Shown: positions 16,435 to 24,953 of the stretch, piece after piece
Layout of the letters: every line of letters starts with the position of its first letter
How positions within the stretch are numbered: the first letter of the stretch is position 1
NCBI GenBank assembly: GCA_965203195.1
Contig: OZ241860.1
Span: forward strand, 1,488,001-1,552,000
DNA length: 64,000 nt
Direction of reading: 5' to 3'
Origin: Bin87 sp965203195
Lineage (GTDB): Bacteria; Chloroflexota; Dehalococcoidia; Lucifugimonadales; UBA3495
The notes under the pieces: model-generated
Databases searched by the model: none
Told to the model about the DNA's origin: nothing
Seen by the model: only the letters and a program-made list of their open reading frames with translations
Position numbers and translations under genes: made by a program

Positions 16435-17856
16435 TTACCCGGACGCGGCCGGATTAACCGGGCAGCCGGCGCACATTGCCCCCCGGCTGCCGGGTACGCA
16501 TTGACTACCCGTCGAGTAGGCCGCCGGCGGTTCCATTATGCCGGACAGGGCAGGGGATTTAGGCGCCGGCAGGCTGACGCCGGCGGCCTCGGCCGCGCGG
16601 CGGTCTCCGGCTTCGCCGAACAGATCCAGCCGCAGCTGCTTGCCTGACGGCGGACGCTGCCCCGGAAAGACCACATAGGGCCAGGCCCGCTTGCGCGCTA
16701 CGCCCATAGCCTGCAAATCCCGCCAGTTGTCAATGGTATGATGGCGGCGGTTCTCCAAGATGCGCCCGGCAGACACCGGGCCAATGCCGGGTATCCGCAG
16801 CAGCTGCGCCTTGCTGGCCGCGTTCAGGTCAACGGGGAAAGCGTCCAGATTTTCCATGGCGATAACCGTTTTCGGATCCTGCTCCAAAGACAGAAAACCG
16901 CCGTGGTCAAAGGCCAGGTCAATCTCCGCCGTATCGAACCGATAGACACGGCGCAGCCAGTCCATCTGGTAGAGGCGATGTTCCCGCGCGGCCGGAACGG
17001 GGGGCTTTTCCTCCATTGGCGTGTAACGCGCCGGGCGGAAGGGGGGATAATAAACCCGCTTCAGATTCCAGTCGGTGTACATCTGGTCAACCCGGCGGTA
17101 AATCTGGCGGTCGGATTCATCGGCGGCGCCGACGACGAACTGCGTAGCCTGGCCGACGGCGCCGCCGCTGCCGGCCCCGGTGAGGTCGTTGATCCACGCC
17201 ATCGGGTCCAGGATGTCTTTCTGCAAGTCCTTGTGCGGGCTGATGCGACGCATCAGATCCGGTTCCGGGGTTTCAATGTTGACCGACAGGCGGCTGCCCA
17301 GGCGGTGCGCCCGTTCCACCAGCTCGCGGCTGGCGCCGGGCATTACTTTCAGGTGGATGTAGCCCCGGAACTGGTGCTTTTTGCGGATGATTTCCACCGT
17401 TTCCACCAGTCGCTGGGTGGTTTTGGAACCGTCGCCGGCGATGCCGGAGCTGAGAAACAGGCCGTCCACAGCCAGGCGGCTGTGCAGTTCAGCGAAAGTG
17501 TCGGCCAGCTCGTCGCGCTTGAAGGCGTAGCGCTTGCGCGGCACATAGACGCTGTTGGGGCAGTAGGCGCAGTCCATCTTGCAGAAGTCGGTGAACATCA
17601 CGCGCATCAGGTTGATTTTCTTGCCGTTGGGCAGGCTGGCCTTGTAGATGCCCGGCGCCGGGTTTTTGCGGGGGTCGGAGTAGGCCACCCGGTTGGGGCC
17701 GCGGCCGATGGAGCCGGCGGCGAACTTGGCGGCGAGGGTATGCCCGGCTTGCTGCTCCCCGGCCGCCTTGCCGGCGGTGAGGATGTCGTCGGCGGCAGCC
17801 ATGCCGCCGAGGATTCGCAGCTTGTCGTAACGATCGGGGGCGCGCTTGATCAGCAT
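16435..17856 (-). CDS. Putative DNA modification/repair radical SAM protein with HhH
   Basis: From ATG 17856 the product is 473 residues; an ATG at 17889 would add eleven. The radical SAM cluster is FTDFCKMDCAYCPN (C92, C96, C99). DGLFLSSGIAGDGSKTTQ and GYIHLKVMPGAS follow, diagnostic of the TIGR03916 family (putative DNA modification/repair radical SAM). Near residue 340 a helix-hairpin-helix reads LNAASKAQLLRIPGIGPVSAGRIL, which binds DNA non-specifically. A C-terminal tail contains CVPGSRGAMCAGCP. In many bacteria it pairs with a TIGR03915 partner; none is visible here. The precise reaction is unproven. Confidence 0.88.
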   Translation of the reverse strand: MLIKRAPDRYDKLRILGGMAAADDILTAGKAAGEQQAGHTLAAKFAAGSIGRGPNRVAYSDPRKNPAPGIYKASLPNGKKINLMRVMFTDFCKMDCAYCPNSVYVPRKRYAFKRDELADTFAELHSRLAVDGLFLSSGIAGDGSKTTQRLVETVEIIRKKHQFRGYIHLKVMPGASRELVERAHRLGSRLSVNIETPEPDLMRRISPHKDLQKDILDPMAWINDLTGAGSGGAVGQATQFVVGAADESDRQIYRRVDQMYTDWNLKRVYYPPFRPARYTPMEEKPPVPAAREHRLYQMDWLRRVYRFDTAEIDLAFDHGGFLSLEQDPKTVIAMENLDAFPVDLNAASKAQLLRIPGIGPVSAGRILENRRHHTIDNWRDLQAMGVARKRAWPYVVFPGQRPPSGKQLRLDLFGEAGDRRAAEAAGVSLPAPKSPALSGIMEPPAAYSTGSQCVPGSRGAMCAGCPVNPAASG

Positions 17857-17968
17857 AGTGGCGGTTGCTCCTTGCCTGGCGCCGGCCATAGGGTAGCCGG
17901 TCGCAAATGGCGAAACCTATGTTCGCCGTAATGGAGCAGAGGGTCAACCGCCTGCGGTCACCAAAAAA

Positions 17969-19309
17969 TCAGTCTCCCGGCGGCGCGAGGGCGATGATGC
18001 GATGGCGGGCGTCGGGCGTCATTTCGTAGCGGCGCGGCTTTTCTCTGGCGATGGCCACGCCGTGTTGTTCCATAGTGGGCCAGAGGTGGTTTTTGAACCA
18101 GACGCCGAACTGCTGGGCAACGATGGCGGCGGGAGAGTAACGGGGCCAACGGGCTTTGATGGCAGCCTGGGCGTCGGACGCGCTAAAGTTGTCATCGGCA
18201 ATGCCGGCGGCGACGGCGGCGGCCAGCTGCTGCGGGGTAGGTTCGGACTCGGCGGCGGCCGGCCTGGCGGCGGTCGGGCTCCGGTTGGGCAGGGGCGCCG
18301 GCGTGGCGGCCGGCGGGGCCGGAGCAATGGCGTCTTTGGCCGCCTGGGTAATTTCGTAGGTGCGGGGCGAGGTTCCGCGGGGCATCGTTACGCCGCGGTC
18401 TTGCAACAGGGGCCAGACTTCATTGAGCAGATAAGTGCCCAGTTTGGCGGTGTCCCCGGCGATGGGCAGCCGGGGCCAGCGCTGTTTGATGACCCTTTGG
18501 GCATCGGCGACCTTGAACCGGCCGACGGGCAGCCGGCGTAGCAGTTCCTCGGCGATGGCGTCGCTGCCGGGTTGGGTCGCATTGTCGCCGGCAGTGGCGG
18601 CGGCCGGCGCGGGAACAGCTGGCGCGGGAGCGGCCGGCAGAGCCGCCGCCGGCCGGCCGGCTTCCCGCAAGGGTTTGGGCGTCGGCTTGCTGACCGTGGG
18701 CGCAGCGGCGGTGGCGGCCGGGATGGCCGGGGCCGCGCCGTTGCCGGCGCCGGCGTCGGACAAATCCCAGCGATAGCGGGCCGGGATGAATTTCTCCATT
18801 TCCGGCGAAAGCAGGCCGGCATCGGGCGCCGTAATCCAGAGGAAAGGCGCGCCGCCATCCCGGACGCCATTGTCGGCGGCCAGTTCCCGCACCTTGACGA
18901 ACAGCGCGCCGAAGTCGCTGTCGTTGCTGACCACGGCCACGGTGGCCGCCTGGCCGGCAATCAGGTCGCCCACTGCGTCGGCCGTGATGGCCAGGTCGGC
19001 GGAGTTTTTGGCCTTGCTGTTGGCGCTGAAATGCTGGACGCCGCGCACCCGCACCTGCAATCCCGGATATTCCGTTTCCGCCCAAAGGCGCCACAGGTCG
19101 GCCTTGTCGGCGCGCACATACAGGGACAGGCTGCCCATAGGCGGGTAGGCATCGGGCCAGTTGGCGACCACGCCGGCGACGATGTCCCGGGCGTGGTCGC
19201 TGTCCCGCAGGTTTTCGGTATCCACATAGACGGCGGAACCGGAGGGGGAGGCAGACGGGCGGATGCCGTTCACGGCGTTGCCGTCCGCGTCATTAGCGTT
19301 GATGAGCAT
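17969..19309 (-). CDS. NYN-domain protein with two winged-helix-like C-terminal repeats
   Basis: From ATG 19309 the product is 446 residues. Residues 25-180 form an NYN/PIN-like (LabA/DUF88) nuclease domain: VYVDTENL (D30), NSADLAITADAVG (D105) and VVSNDSDFGALF (D130, D132) supply the acidic site. An Ala/Pro linker follows. Two related domains come next: AEELLRRLPVGRFKVADAQR... WPLLQDRGV...YEIT and AAAVAAGIADDNFSASDAQA... WPTMEQHGV...YEMT, winged-helix-like repeats. The architecture recalls LOTUS/OST-HTH-NYN RNases. Downstream of a paralogue with 74 bases between; likely an operon. RNase activity is inferred. Confidence 0.75.
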   Translation of the reverse strand: MLINANDADGNAVNGIRPSASPSGSAVYVDTENLRDSDHARDIVAGVVANWPDAYPPMGSLSLYVRADKADLWRLWAETEYPGLQVRVRGVQHFSANSKAKNSADLAITADAVGDLIAGQAATVAVVSNDSDFGALFVKVRELAADNGVRDGGAPFLWITAPDAGLLSPEMEKFIPARYRWDLSDAGAGNGAAPAIPAATAAAPTVSKPTPKPLREAGRPAAALPAAPAPAVPAPAAATAGDNATQPGSDAIAEELLRRLPVGRFKVADAQRVIKQRWPRLPIAGDTAKLGTYLLNEVWPLLQDRGVTMPRGTSPRTYEITQAAKDAIAPAPPAATPAPLPNRSPTAARPAAAESEPTPQQLAAAVAAGIADDNFSASDAQAAIKARWPRYSPAAIVAQQFGVWFKNHLWPTMEQHGVAIAREKPRRYEMTPDARHRIIALAPPGD

Positions 19310-19383
19310 AAGGAATGCCTTTTTGCAGGCGACTGGCGGGCCGGCCAGTGCTGGCGGCCAGCGGCGGTCAGCGCCGGTAGCGG

Positions 19384-20460
19384 TCAGTACTGGTAGAACG
19401 AAGGCGAAGGCGGGCGCTTTTCCGGGTCCATATCCCGCAGCTGGAGATGAACGTCGGGCGTCATCCGGTAGCGGTACTGCTGGGGGAATTTGGTGTAGGA
19501 GTTGGAGACGGTGGCGCCGAGGCGTTCCATCACCGGCCAGATTTCCTCGTGGAACCAGCGGCTGAAGTGGGCGCGGTCGTAGCTGAATTCGCGGGAATGC
19601 TGCCAGCGTCCGCGCACCACATTGTAGGCGTCGGTGTAGCTGAACACATACACCCCGTCGTAGTCGTCCCAGTGGTTGCGCCCGATGCCGGAGGCGATGC
19701 CGCCGGCGACCTGCTCCACGGCGATTTCGTCGGTAATGGAGGGGCGCGCATTGGGCAACGCGGTTGGCGACGCCGGACGGCGGGGCGCGCCGGCAAAGGG
19801 CGCGGGCGCCGACACGGGGTCGCGATGGCGCTCCCGCGCCGGGCCGGCGGGCGGGGGGAAGGCCGGGATCCGGGCGGCCGGCGCCGGGGGCGGTGGCGGC
19901 GCGGCGCCGGCGAAAGGTATGTGGTAGCGGTTGGCGCCGGGCAGGTTGTCGATCTGGTCCGACCGGCCGCTGTTGCCGTGGGTAATCAGCAGAAATGGGG
20001 CGTCGCCGCGGGGGTTGCCGGCGAAGCGCTCCGGGTCGCGCTCCTGGATTTCCTGTAGCTTGTAGTACAGCGCCACGAAATCGCTGTCGTTGCTCACTAC
20101 GGCGACAAAATCGGCGAGGCCGGTGAGCAGAGCGTCCAGGGCGTCCAGGACGAGGGCGATGTCGGCGGAGTTTTCTTTGGCCAGGCCGGAATAGCGCTGC
20201 ACCGGGTAAATTTCCACTTCCGGGGGGACAATCTGGAAGGCGCCGCCGGCCTGGTATCGGAACAGATTTTCGACGACCGTCTGCCAGTAGTGTTCCTGGT
20301 CGGCGTCCACATACAGGGACACCAGGGTCACTTTGGGCAGGTCGGCCGGCCATGCCGCCAGCGCCTGCTCCAGGACGCTGGCCTTTTCGGCCACGGTGCG
20401 GCCCCAGTTCTGGGTATCGGCGTAGAGGGCGGCTCTGTATAGTGTGTTTTGGAGAACCAT
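19384..20460 (-). CDS. NYN-domain protein with one winged-helix-like C-terminal domain
   Basis: The 358-residue protein has an N-terminal NYN domain with ALYADTQNWG (D15), NSADIALVLDALD (D100) and AVVSNDSDFVALYYKL (D125, D127), the acidic set expected for a metal-dependent RNase fold. A Pro/Ala-rich linker spans about 185-245. The C-terminal ~100 residues (AVEQVAGGIASGI... FSRWFHEEIWPVMERLGATV... YRYRMTPDVH) align with the repeats of the downstream NYN gene. It has its own ATG after GAGGTCAA, a good ribosome site. The two genes look like a duplicated pair under the promoter at 20700-20728. Confidence 0.78.
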   Translation of the reverse strand: MVLQNTLYRAALYADTQNWGRTVAEKASVLEQALAAWPADLPKVTLVSLYVDADQEHYWQTVVENLFRYQAGGAFQIVPPEVEIYPVQRYSGLAKENSADIALVLDALDALLTGLADFVAVVSNDSDFVALYYKLQEIQERDPERFAGNPRGDAPFLLITHGNSGRSDQIDNLPGANRYHIPFAGAAPPPPPAPAARIPAFPPPAGPARERHRDPVSAPAPFAGAPRRPASPTALPNARPSITDEIAVEQVAGGIASGIGRNHWDDYDGVYVFSYTDAYNVVRGRWQHSREFSYDRAHFSRWFHEEIWPVMERLGATVSNSYTKFPQQYRYRMTPDVHLQLRDMDPEKRPPSPSFYQY

Positions 20461-20699
20461 TTGACCTCCTGCGGGTCAGGCCGGGATGATGTGATTTGGG
20501 AAACCGCCGGGCCCCGGGCAGGACGCCGGACCGGTTCCGGTTTGGGGTGTGGCTTTTTCGGGATTGGGGACAAGTTGCCGGCAAGCTGCGCCTCCGGGCG
20601 GGTTTGGCCGGGATAGAGGGATTGGAAAATTGAGGGTTGGGGGATGGGGAGATGGGGTATTGACGGGCCTTACTGCGCTCAATTGTGCTGATTTACGAC

Positions 20700-20728
20700 A
20701 TTATGCCGTCGGCAGTCCCCATTGTCAA
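20700..20728 (-). promoter_or_regulatory. Sigma70-type promoter for the NYN operon
   Basis: On the minus strand TTGACA (20728-20723) is followed after 17 bases by CATAAT (20705-20700). Only one mismatch to consensus across both hexamers makes this one of the best promoters in the window. It reads toward the NYN gene at 20460. Confidence 0.7.
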
Positions 20729-20923
20729 ATGGGGCGGGATGAGGATGAGATGGAGTCGGCGTCGGCGCCGGCCGGGGCCGACGGAGGTGCAATATAGCGC
20801 CTAGCGGCCATAAAGAAACGGGCCGGCGCCGTTTTTTGCCGGAACTACGGCCGGAACGACGGGACGGGGATGAAGTGAAGCCCCGCCAACCGAAAGTCCC
20901 CGCCGGCTGGCGCCGGGCCCGGT

Positions 20924-20952
20924 TTGCGGCCGGCGGTGAATGGCGTTATACT
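20924..20952 (+). promoter_or_regulatory. Sigma70-type promoter for the Fur-family operon
   Basis: TTGCGG (20924-20929) and TATACT (20947-20952) are separated by 17 bases and precede the ATG at 21035 by about 80 bases. No clear Fur-box palindrome overlaps it. Confidence 0.6.
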
Positions 20953-21034
20953 GGCGAGGGTCAGCGTTGCCGCCCCGGTTGCTGCGCGCGGCGCTGCGGT
21001 CAGGCGCGACGGATGGACGGACGGAGGCGCAAGG

Positions 21035-21502
21035 ATGATACAAAACGCTGTGGTGCAGCAGCTGCGACAGGGCGGCGTGCGGGTTACACCCCAGCGGCTG
21101 GCCATCGCCGAAGCGGTGCTCAACTCGTCCGACCACCCCACCGTGCAGCAGATACACGAACGGGTGCAGCAGCATTTCCCGTCAATGACCCTGGCCACGG
21201 TGTACTCTACCCTGGGCGTGCTGGTCAAAAGCGGGCTGATACACGAGCTGCCCTTCGCCCGGCAGTCGCGGTACGAAAGCAACATTATGCCTCATGTCAA
21301 CCTGGTCTGCATCGGCTGCGGCAGCATTGCCGACGCCGCCGACAGCAGCGATACCATTGTCCGCCTGCGGGAACAGGTGGCGAATGAAACCCGGTTTCAG
21401 GTAATGTGGCAACGGGTGGACTTTCACGGCTGGTGCCGCATCTGCGTGGCCGCCGGCATAACCGTAGAGCTGACGGCGCCAGCATCGGGACCGGCTACAT
21501 AA
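21035..21502 (+). CDS. Fur/PerR family transcriptional regulator
   Basis: From ATG 21035 (after GGAGGCGCAAGG) the product is 155 residues. The winged helix reads GVRVTPQRLAIAEAVLNSSDHPTVQQIHERVQQHFPSMTLATVYSTLGVLVKSGLI in shorter runs typical of Fur proteins. Structural zinc cysteines are C92/C95 (CIGC) and C134/C137 (CRIC). The regulatory metal ligands near H87 are consistent with PerR or Fur, but specificity is unclear. It overlaps the VOC gene by one base (TAATG), so both are coupled; regulation of a VOC/dioxygenase-type gene would suit an oxidative-stress role. Confidence 0.88.
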   Translation: MIQNAVVQQLRQGGVRVTPQRLAIAEAVLNSSDHPTVQQIHERVQQHFPSMTLATVYSTLGVLVKSGLIHELPFARQSRYESNIMPHVNLVCIGCGSIADAADSSDTIVRLREQVANETRFQVMWQRVDFHGWCRICVAAGITVELTAPASGPAT

Positions 21503-21867
21503 TGATTACCGGCGTGGTGGGCATTACCCTCTGGACGGGCGACCTGGAGCGGATGCTGCGGTTCTACCGGGACACGCTCCGGCTGCCCCTGCATTCCTAT
21601 CACGAGGATGAGGGCTTTGCGGCTTTTGCGCTGGGCGAAGTGCGCTTTAATGTGGGCCGGCACAGCGCCATCAGCGGGCCGGCCCGGGACCCGCTGCGCG
21701 TGATGCCGCACCTGGGCGTTGACGACATTCACGCCGAACATACCCGGCTGGCGGCGGCCGGCGTGCCGTTCATTCGCCCGCCCCAGCGGGAACACTGGGG
21801 CGGCTGGGTCGCCACGCTGCAAGACCCCGACGGCAATACTCTCCAGCTGCTGGAGTTCCCCCGGTGA
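21502..21867 (+). CDS. VOC/glyoxalase-superfamily protein
   Basis: The 121-residue protein is a single VOC unit pair: GITLWTGDLERMLRFYRDTLRLPL, then PHLGVDDIHAEHTRLAAAGVPF and LQDPDGNTLQLLEFP with the terminal Glu metal ligand. Family members include glyoxalase I, extradiol dioxygenases and fosfomycin-resistance proteins; the sequence does not discriminate. Its ATG sits in the stop of the Fur-type regulator, implying translational coupling. Confidence 0.88.
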   Translation: MITGVVGITLWTGDLERMLRFYRDTLRLPLHSYHEDEGFAAFALGEVRFNVGRHSAISGPARDPLRVMPHLGVDDIHAEHTRLAAAGVPFIRPPQREHWGGWVATLQDPDGNTLQLLEFPR

Positions 21868-21888
21868 ACGGAGCGCGCCGCCGCCGCG

Positions 21889-22545
21889 TCAGTCCGCCGC
21901 CGGCGCCGCCGCATCCTGTTCCGTGTAACGCGGGCGCACCAGTTCGTACACCTCGTCGGTGCGGCAGTACATATTGCCGGCCAGACGCCCGGTGGGTTTG
22001 AGGACGCTATGGTCAATGCGCAGGCCGTTGGGGCCGTCGTAGAGAATGTCGTCGCGCAGGTGCATCCGCACGATTTCGCCGATGACGATGCCGTGGGAAT
22101 GGGGCGGTGTACCCACATTCACCACCTGCACCAGGCGGCATTCCATATTGACCGGCGATTCGGCCACGCGCGGCGGCTTGACGATGGCGCTGGGGGCTTC
22201 CGCAAGGCCGGCAATCTCAAACTCGGAGACATCCGACGGGTACTCGGCGGCGGTGGCGTTCATAGCGGCGGCAATGTCGTCCACCACCACATTGACCACA
22301 TATTCCCCGGTTTCCTCAATGTTGGCGAGGGTGTCCTTGCGCTTGTCCGGCCAGCCGGGGGCGCGGCGGGACGAGGAAAACACCAGGGTAGGCGGGTTGT
22401 AGGCCATGGCGTTGAAGAAGCTGTACGGGGCCAGGTTCACCACCCCGTCGGTGGACATCGTGGACACGAAAGCGATGGGGCGGGGCACCACCACGCCGGT
22501 GAGAATCATATTGAAGCGGTCGAAGGTTTTGGGGTCAATGAGCAT
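21889..22545 (-). CDS. Flavin reductase-like domain protein
   Basis: From ATG 22545 the product is 218 residues. VVVPRPIAFVSTMSTDGVVNLAPYSFFNAMAYNPPTLVFSS in shorter pieces gives the FMN-binding split barrel, and NVVVDDIAAAMNATAAEYP with MECRLVQVVNVG completes it. Such proteins bind FMN and reduce flavin or act as oxidoreductases in two-component systems. A TATACT hexamer at 22586-22581 on the minus strand may be its -10 box; the -35 is weak. The gene converges with the VOC gene with 21 bases between stops. Confidence 0.88.
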   Translation of the reverse strand: MLIDPKTFDRFNMILTGVVVPRPIAFVSTMSTDGVVNLAPYSFFNAMAYNPPTLVFSSSRRAPGWPDKRKDTLANIEETGEYVVNVVVDDIAAAMNATAAEYPSDVSEFEIAGLAEAPSAIVKPPRVAESPVNMECRLVQVVNVGTPPHSHGIVIGEIVRMHLRDDILYDGPNGLRIDHSVLKPTGRLAGNMYCRTDEVYELVRPRYTEQDAAAPAAD

Positions 22546-22726
22546 TGGAGCGACACCTCGCGAAGGTAAATGGCGGCGCCAGTATAACACCGGACGCCGG
22601 GCCGGTTGCGCTCCGTCCGCGCGCCGCGGCGGCCCAACAGCCGGCCCGGGCCGGGGCGTCCGCGGCGCCCCGCATCGGCGCCGGCGGATGCCGCCGCAGT
22701 GGCCCTAGCAGCGGCGGAGGCCGGCA

Positions 22727-23821
22727 ATGCGCGCCGTGGGCCGGATCGCCTATCGTCTGTATGCCGCCATAACTCTGGGCGGCGTGTTCATAACGGCCCT
22801 GCTGGCGGTGTGGCCGGGGGCCGTTACTGCCGTGCACACTGTCGCCTTTGCCGCGCAGACGCTGCCGTCGCCGGTCAAAATCCAGCCCTGGCTGGCGCCG
22901 GAACCCCGGCGGACAGTGATGACGTACCCCGCGGCGGACGGCAGCCTGGCGCGGGCGGACATCTATGTCATTCCCGACGGCGTACCCCGCGCCGGAGCGC
23001 TGGTATTCCTGGGCGCCAACGCCGCCGGCGCCGATGACCCCGATGTCGTCAACTTGGGCCACGCCCTGGCCCGGGCCGGTTTCGCTGTGATGTACCACTG
23101 GTCGCCGGAACTGGGCGGCAACGCCAACATTGACCCGTCCGAAATCCCGGCCCTGGCGGCGGCTTTTGAGCATCTGCGCGCCCAGGATTTTACCGACCCC
23201 CACCGGATTGGGCTGGCCGGCTTTTCCGTGGGCGCGGCGCTGGCGCTGGTGGCAGCCGGCGACGCCCGCATTGCCGGCGACGTAGCTTTCGTCAACGCTT
23301 TTGGCGGCTACTATGACGCCGGCGATTTGCTGGTTCAGATTGCCGCCGGCCGGACGCTGGCGGGCGAAGCCTGGACGGTTGACCCGTTGACCCGCCGGGT
23401 TTTTGAGAACGAGGTCGCCGAATCGGGGAGCTACGGCGGCGCGTCCATTCTGTCGGGGCCGGTCAGCCTGGCCGGGGCGCAGCGCTGGTACGCGGACACG
23501 CCGGAGCGGTTCCGGCGGGACGCCGCCGCCGTGTCGCCGTCCCGCCACCTGGAGGGCATCGCCGGCGGCGCCGTCATCCGGCTGATGCACGACCGGGGCG
23601 ATGCGCTCATCCCGGTGGGGGAATCGCGCCGGCTGTATGAGGCTTTGCGGCAACGGCGCCCCGATTTGGCGGTTCACTACACCGAAACGGACATATTCCG
23701 TCACGTGCGCCCGGATGCGGGAGCCGACTGGCGTCCGCTGCTGCGGGGCACCGGCCGGCTGTACCGCCATATGTATCATATCATCGGCGTGGCGCGGCGG
23801 CCGCCTTCCGGCGCCGGTTAG
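22727..23821 (+). CDS. Membrane-anchored alpha/beta hydrolase (dienelactone hydrolase-like)
   Basis: The 364-residue protein begins with one hydrophobic segment (about 10-45) that anchors or exports it. The hydrolase fold follows: GALVFLGANAAGADDPDVVNLGHALARAGFAVMYHW, then HRIGLAGFSVGAALALVAAGD with the nucleophile Ser in GFSVG, and RLMHDRGDALIPVGESRRL with the acid. A His in FRHVRPD could complete the triad. Substrate is unknown. It converges with the small gene at 23818, the two overlapping by four bases. Confidence 0.82.
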   Translation: MRAVGRIAYRLYAAITLGGVFITALLAVWPGAVTAVHTVAFAAQTLPSPVKIQPWLAPEPRRTVMTYPAADGSLARADIYVIPDGVPRAGALVFLGANAAGADDPDVVNLGHALARAGFAVMYHWSPELGGNANIDPSEIPALAAAFEHLRAQDFTDPHRIGLAGFSVGAALALVAAGDARIAGDVAFVNAFGGYYDAGDLLVQIAAGRTLAGEAWTVDPLTRRVFENEVAESGSYGGASILSGPVSLAGAQRWYADTPERFRRDAAAVSPSRHLEGIAGGAVIRLMHDRGDALIPVGESRRLYEALRQRRPDLAVHYTETDIFRHVRPDAGADWRPLLRGTGRLYRHMYHIIGVARRPPSGAG

Positions 23822-24168
23822 TTGCGGTTTTTCAGCCGTTCCAGCTGCTGTATCGTCCCCGGCAGCCGCCAGTCCACATAGAGCAGGACATGTTCCTTGA
23901 TCGCTTCCTCGTGCACCCGGCAGGAGAAGCAGGCGGGGTCGATGCACAGCCCGTGCCGGGGGCGCAGGGCGGCGCGCAGAGCAGTTAGCTGGGCGGCGAA
24001 ATCGGCGTCGCCGGCCCGGCCGGCGTAGGCCAGTTCCAGCAGGGCGTCCATCTGGCCGGCCAGTTGTTCCAGCAGCTGGTTGTGGCGTTGCAGGCCCTGC
24101 TCCACGAAGTTGCGCGGCTCCGTGGCGGTGAGGTAGGGGATCATCTGCATATCGGGGACATCGGCCAT
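23818..24168 (-). CDS. Small Cys-containing conserved hypothetical protein
   Basis: From ATG 24168 the product is 116 residues. It looks helical: MIPYLTATEPRNFVEQGLQRHNQLLEQLAGQMDALLELAY in shorter runs suggests a coiled coil. A C-terminal LCIDPACFSCRVHEE motif has three cysteines and a histidine that could bind metal. I do not recognise the family. The stop overlaps the end of the convergent hydrolase gene. Confidence 0.6.
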   Translation of the reverse strand: MADVPDMQMIPYLTATEPRNFVEQGLQRHNQLLEQLAGQMDALLELAYAGRAGDADFAAQLTALRAALRPRHGLCIDPACFSCRVHEEAIKEHVLLYVDWRLPGTIQQLERLKNRN

Positions 24169-24450
24169 ACTGCACCTGCGTCCTTTGAAAGCGGCGCGCC
24201 CGTAGCCCGCAGGCAGTGCGTGTTGGGCCGGGCGGCGGCCTGGGGGTGGGGGATTTTTACATCGCCGCACAGGATATTACAGGATTTTGCCGGCAGGGGG
24301 AAACGAAAGAGGCGTTTTTGCGCTGATGGCGGCTCCGGGGCAGTCCGGGGCGGGCCAGTTCGGATTGCAATTGTCCTGCTACTTGCCCGGAGCCGCCGGC
24401 TGTGGCAGGCGCCAATTCAAAGCGGGTACGCGGCGGGCGCGGTTGGGCAG

Positions 24451-24503
24451 TTGACAGCGGCGCTTTTTATGCTATTATTGGTTGCCGCAAATCACTGCAA
24501 TAA
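24451..24503 (+). promoter_or_regulatory. Promoter and candidate operator of the zur-znuACB operon
   Basis: TTGACA (24451-24456) and TATTAT (24473-24478) are 16 bases apart, upstream of the ATG at 24519. An inverted repeat TTATTG (24475-24480) / CAATAA (24498-24503) with a 17-base spacer overlaps the -10 box and the expected start site. Such placement suits repression by the Zur-like protein encoded first in the operon. The repeat does not match a textbook Zur box closely, so its role is inferred. Confidence 0.6.
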
Positions 24504-24518
24504 CGGCAGGTGCTCTAA

Positions 24519-24953
24519 ATGCCAGGCCACGAATCGGCCATCACCCGGCTGCGCGCCGCAGGCTACCGGATGACGCCCCAGCGTCTTTCGGTGCTGGACA
24601 TCGTGGCGCGCCGTTCCGGGCATATCGGCGCCGACGAGGTCTGGAACCTGGCGAAAGCCCAGCATCCTTATGTTGACCTGGCTACGATCTACCGCACGCT
24701 ACAGCTGCTGAAACGGCTGGGGGTGGTCACCGAGGTGGTCATCGGCAACAAGTTGCACTTTGAGCTGGCGGACCAGCATAACCGCCACAACCATATGGTT
24801 TGCTCGGAGTGCGATGCGGTGCAAACCCTCAGCCCCGATTATCTGGCGGAGTTCAGCCGGCGGCTGGAGCAGGAGTTCGGTTTTACGCCGGATCTGGACA
24901 ATCTTACCATTGGAGGCAGATGCGCCCAATGCTGCCCGGAAGCGGCGGAATGA
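24519..24953 (+). CDS. zur: Fur-family regulator, probably zinc-responsive (Zur-like)
   Basis: The 144-residue protein has the Fur winged helix (GYRMTPQRLSVLDIVARRSGHIGADEVW, then YVDLATIYRTLQLLKRLGVV). The dimerisation domain carries H-rich DQHNRHNHMVCSECDA and structural cysteines C95/C98 and C135/C138. Zinc specificity is inferred from context: the stop TGA overlaps the ATG of a znuA-type gene (ATGA), and znuC and znuB follow. It probably represses this operon at the palindrome at 24475-24503. Confidence 0.82.
   Translation: MPGHESAITRLRAAGYRMTPQRLSVLDIVARRSGHIGADEVWNLAKAQHPYVDLATIYRTLQLLKRLGVVTEVVIGNKLHFELADQHNRHNHMVCSECDAVQTLSPDYLAEFSRRLEQEFGFTPDLDNLTIGGRCAQCCPEAAE

Larger units (their letters stand above)
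20461..21034. other. Divergent intergenic region between NYN and fur operons
   Basis: No gene is supported in these 574 bases. It holds one consensus-like promoter on each strand (20700-20728 minus, 20924-20952 plus), which together imply a 230-base leader for the NYN operon and a 75-base leader for the Fur-family gene. The AT-richest part lies around 20680-20730. Short frames here are Arg/Pro-rich shadows. Confidence 0.6.

Noticed and set aside
16738..17931. Long plus-strand open frame across the radical SAM gene
   Set aside because: No ribosome site or domain, and the minus strand encodes an intact family protein.
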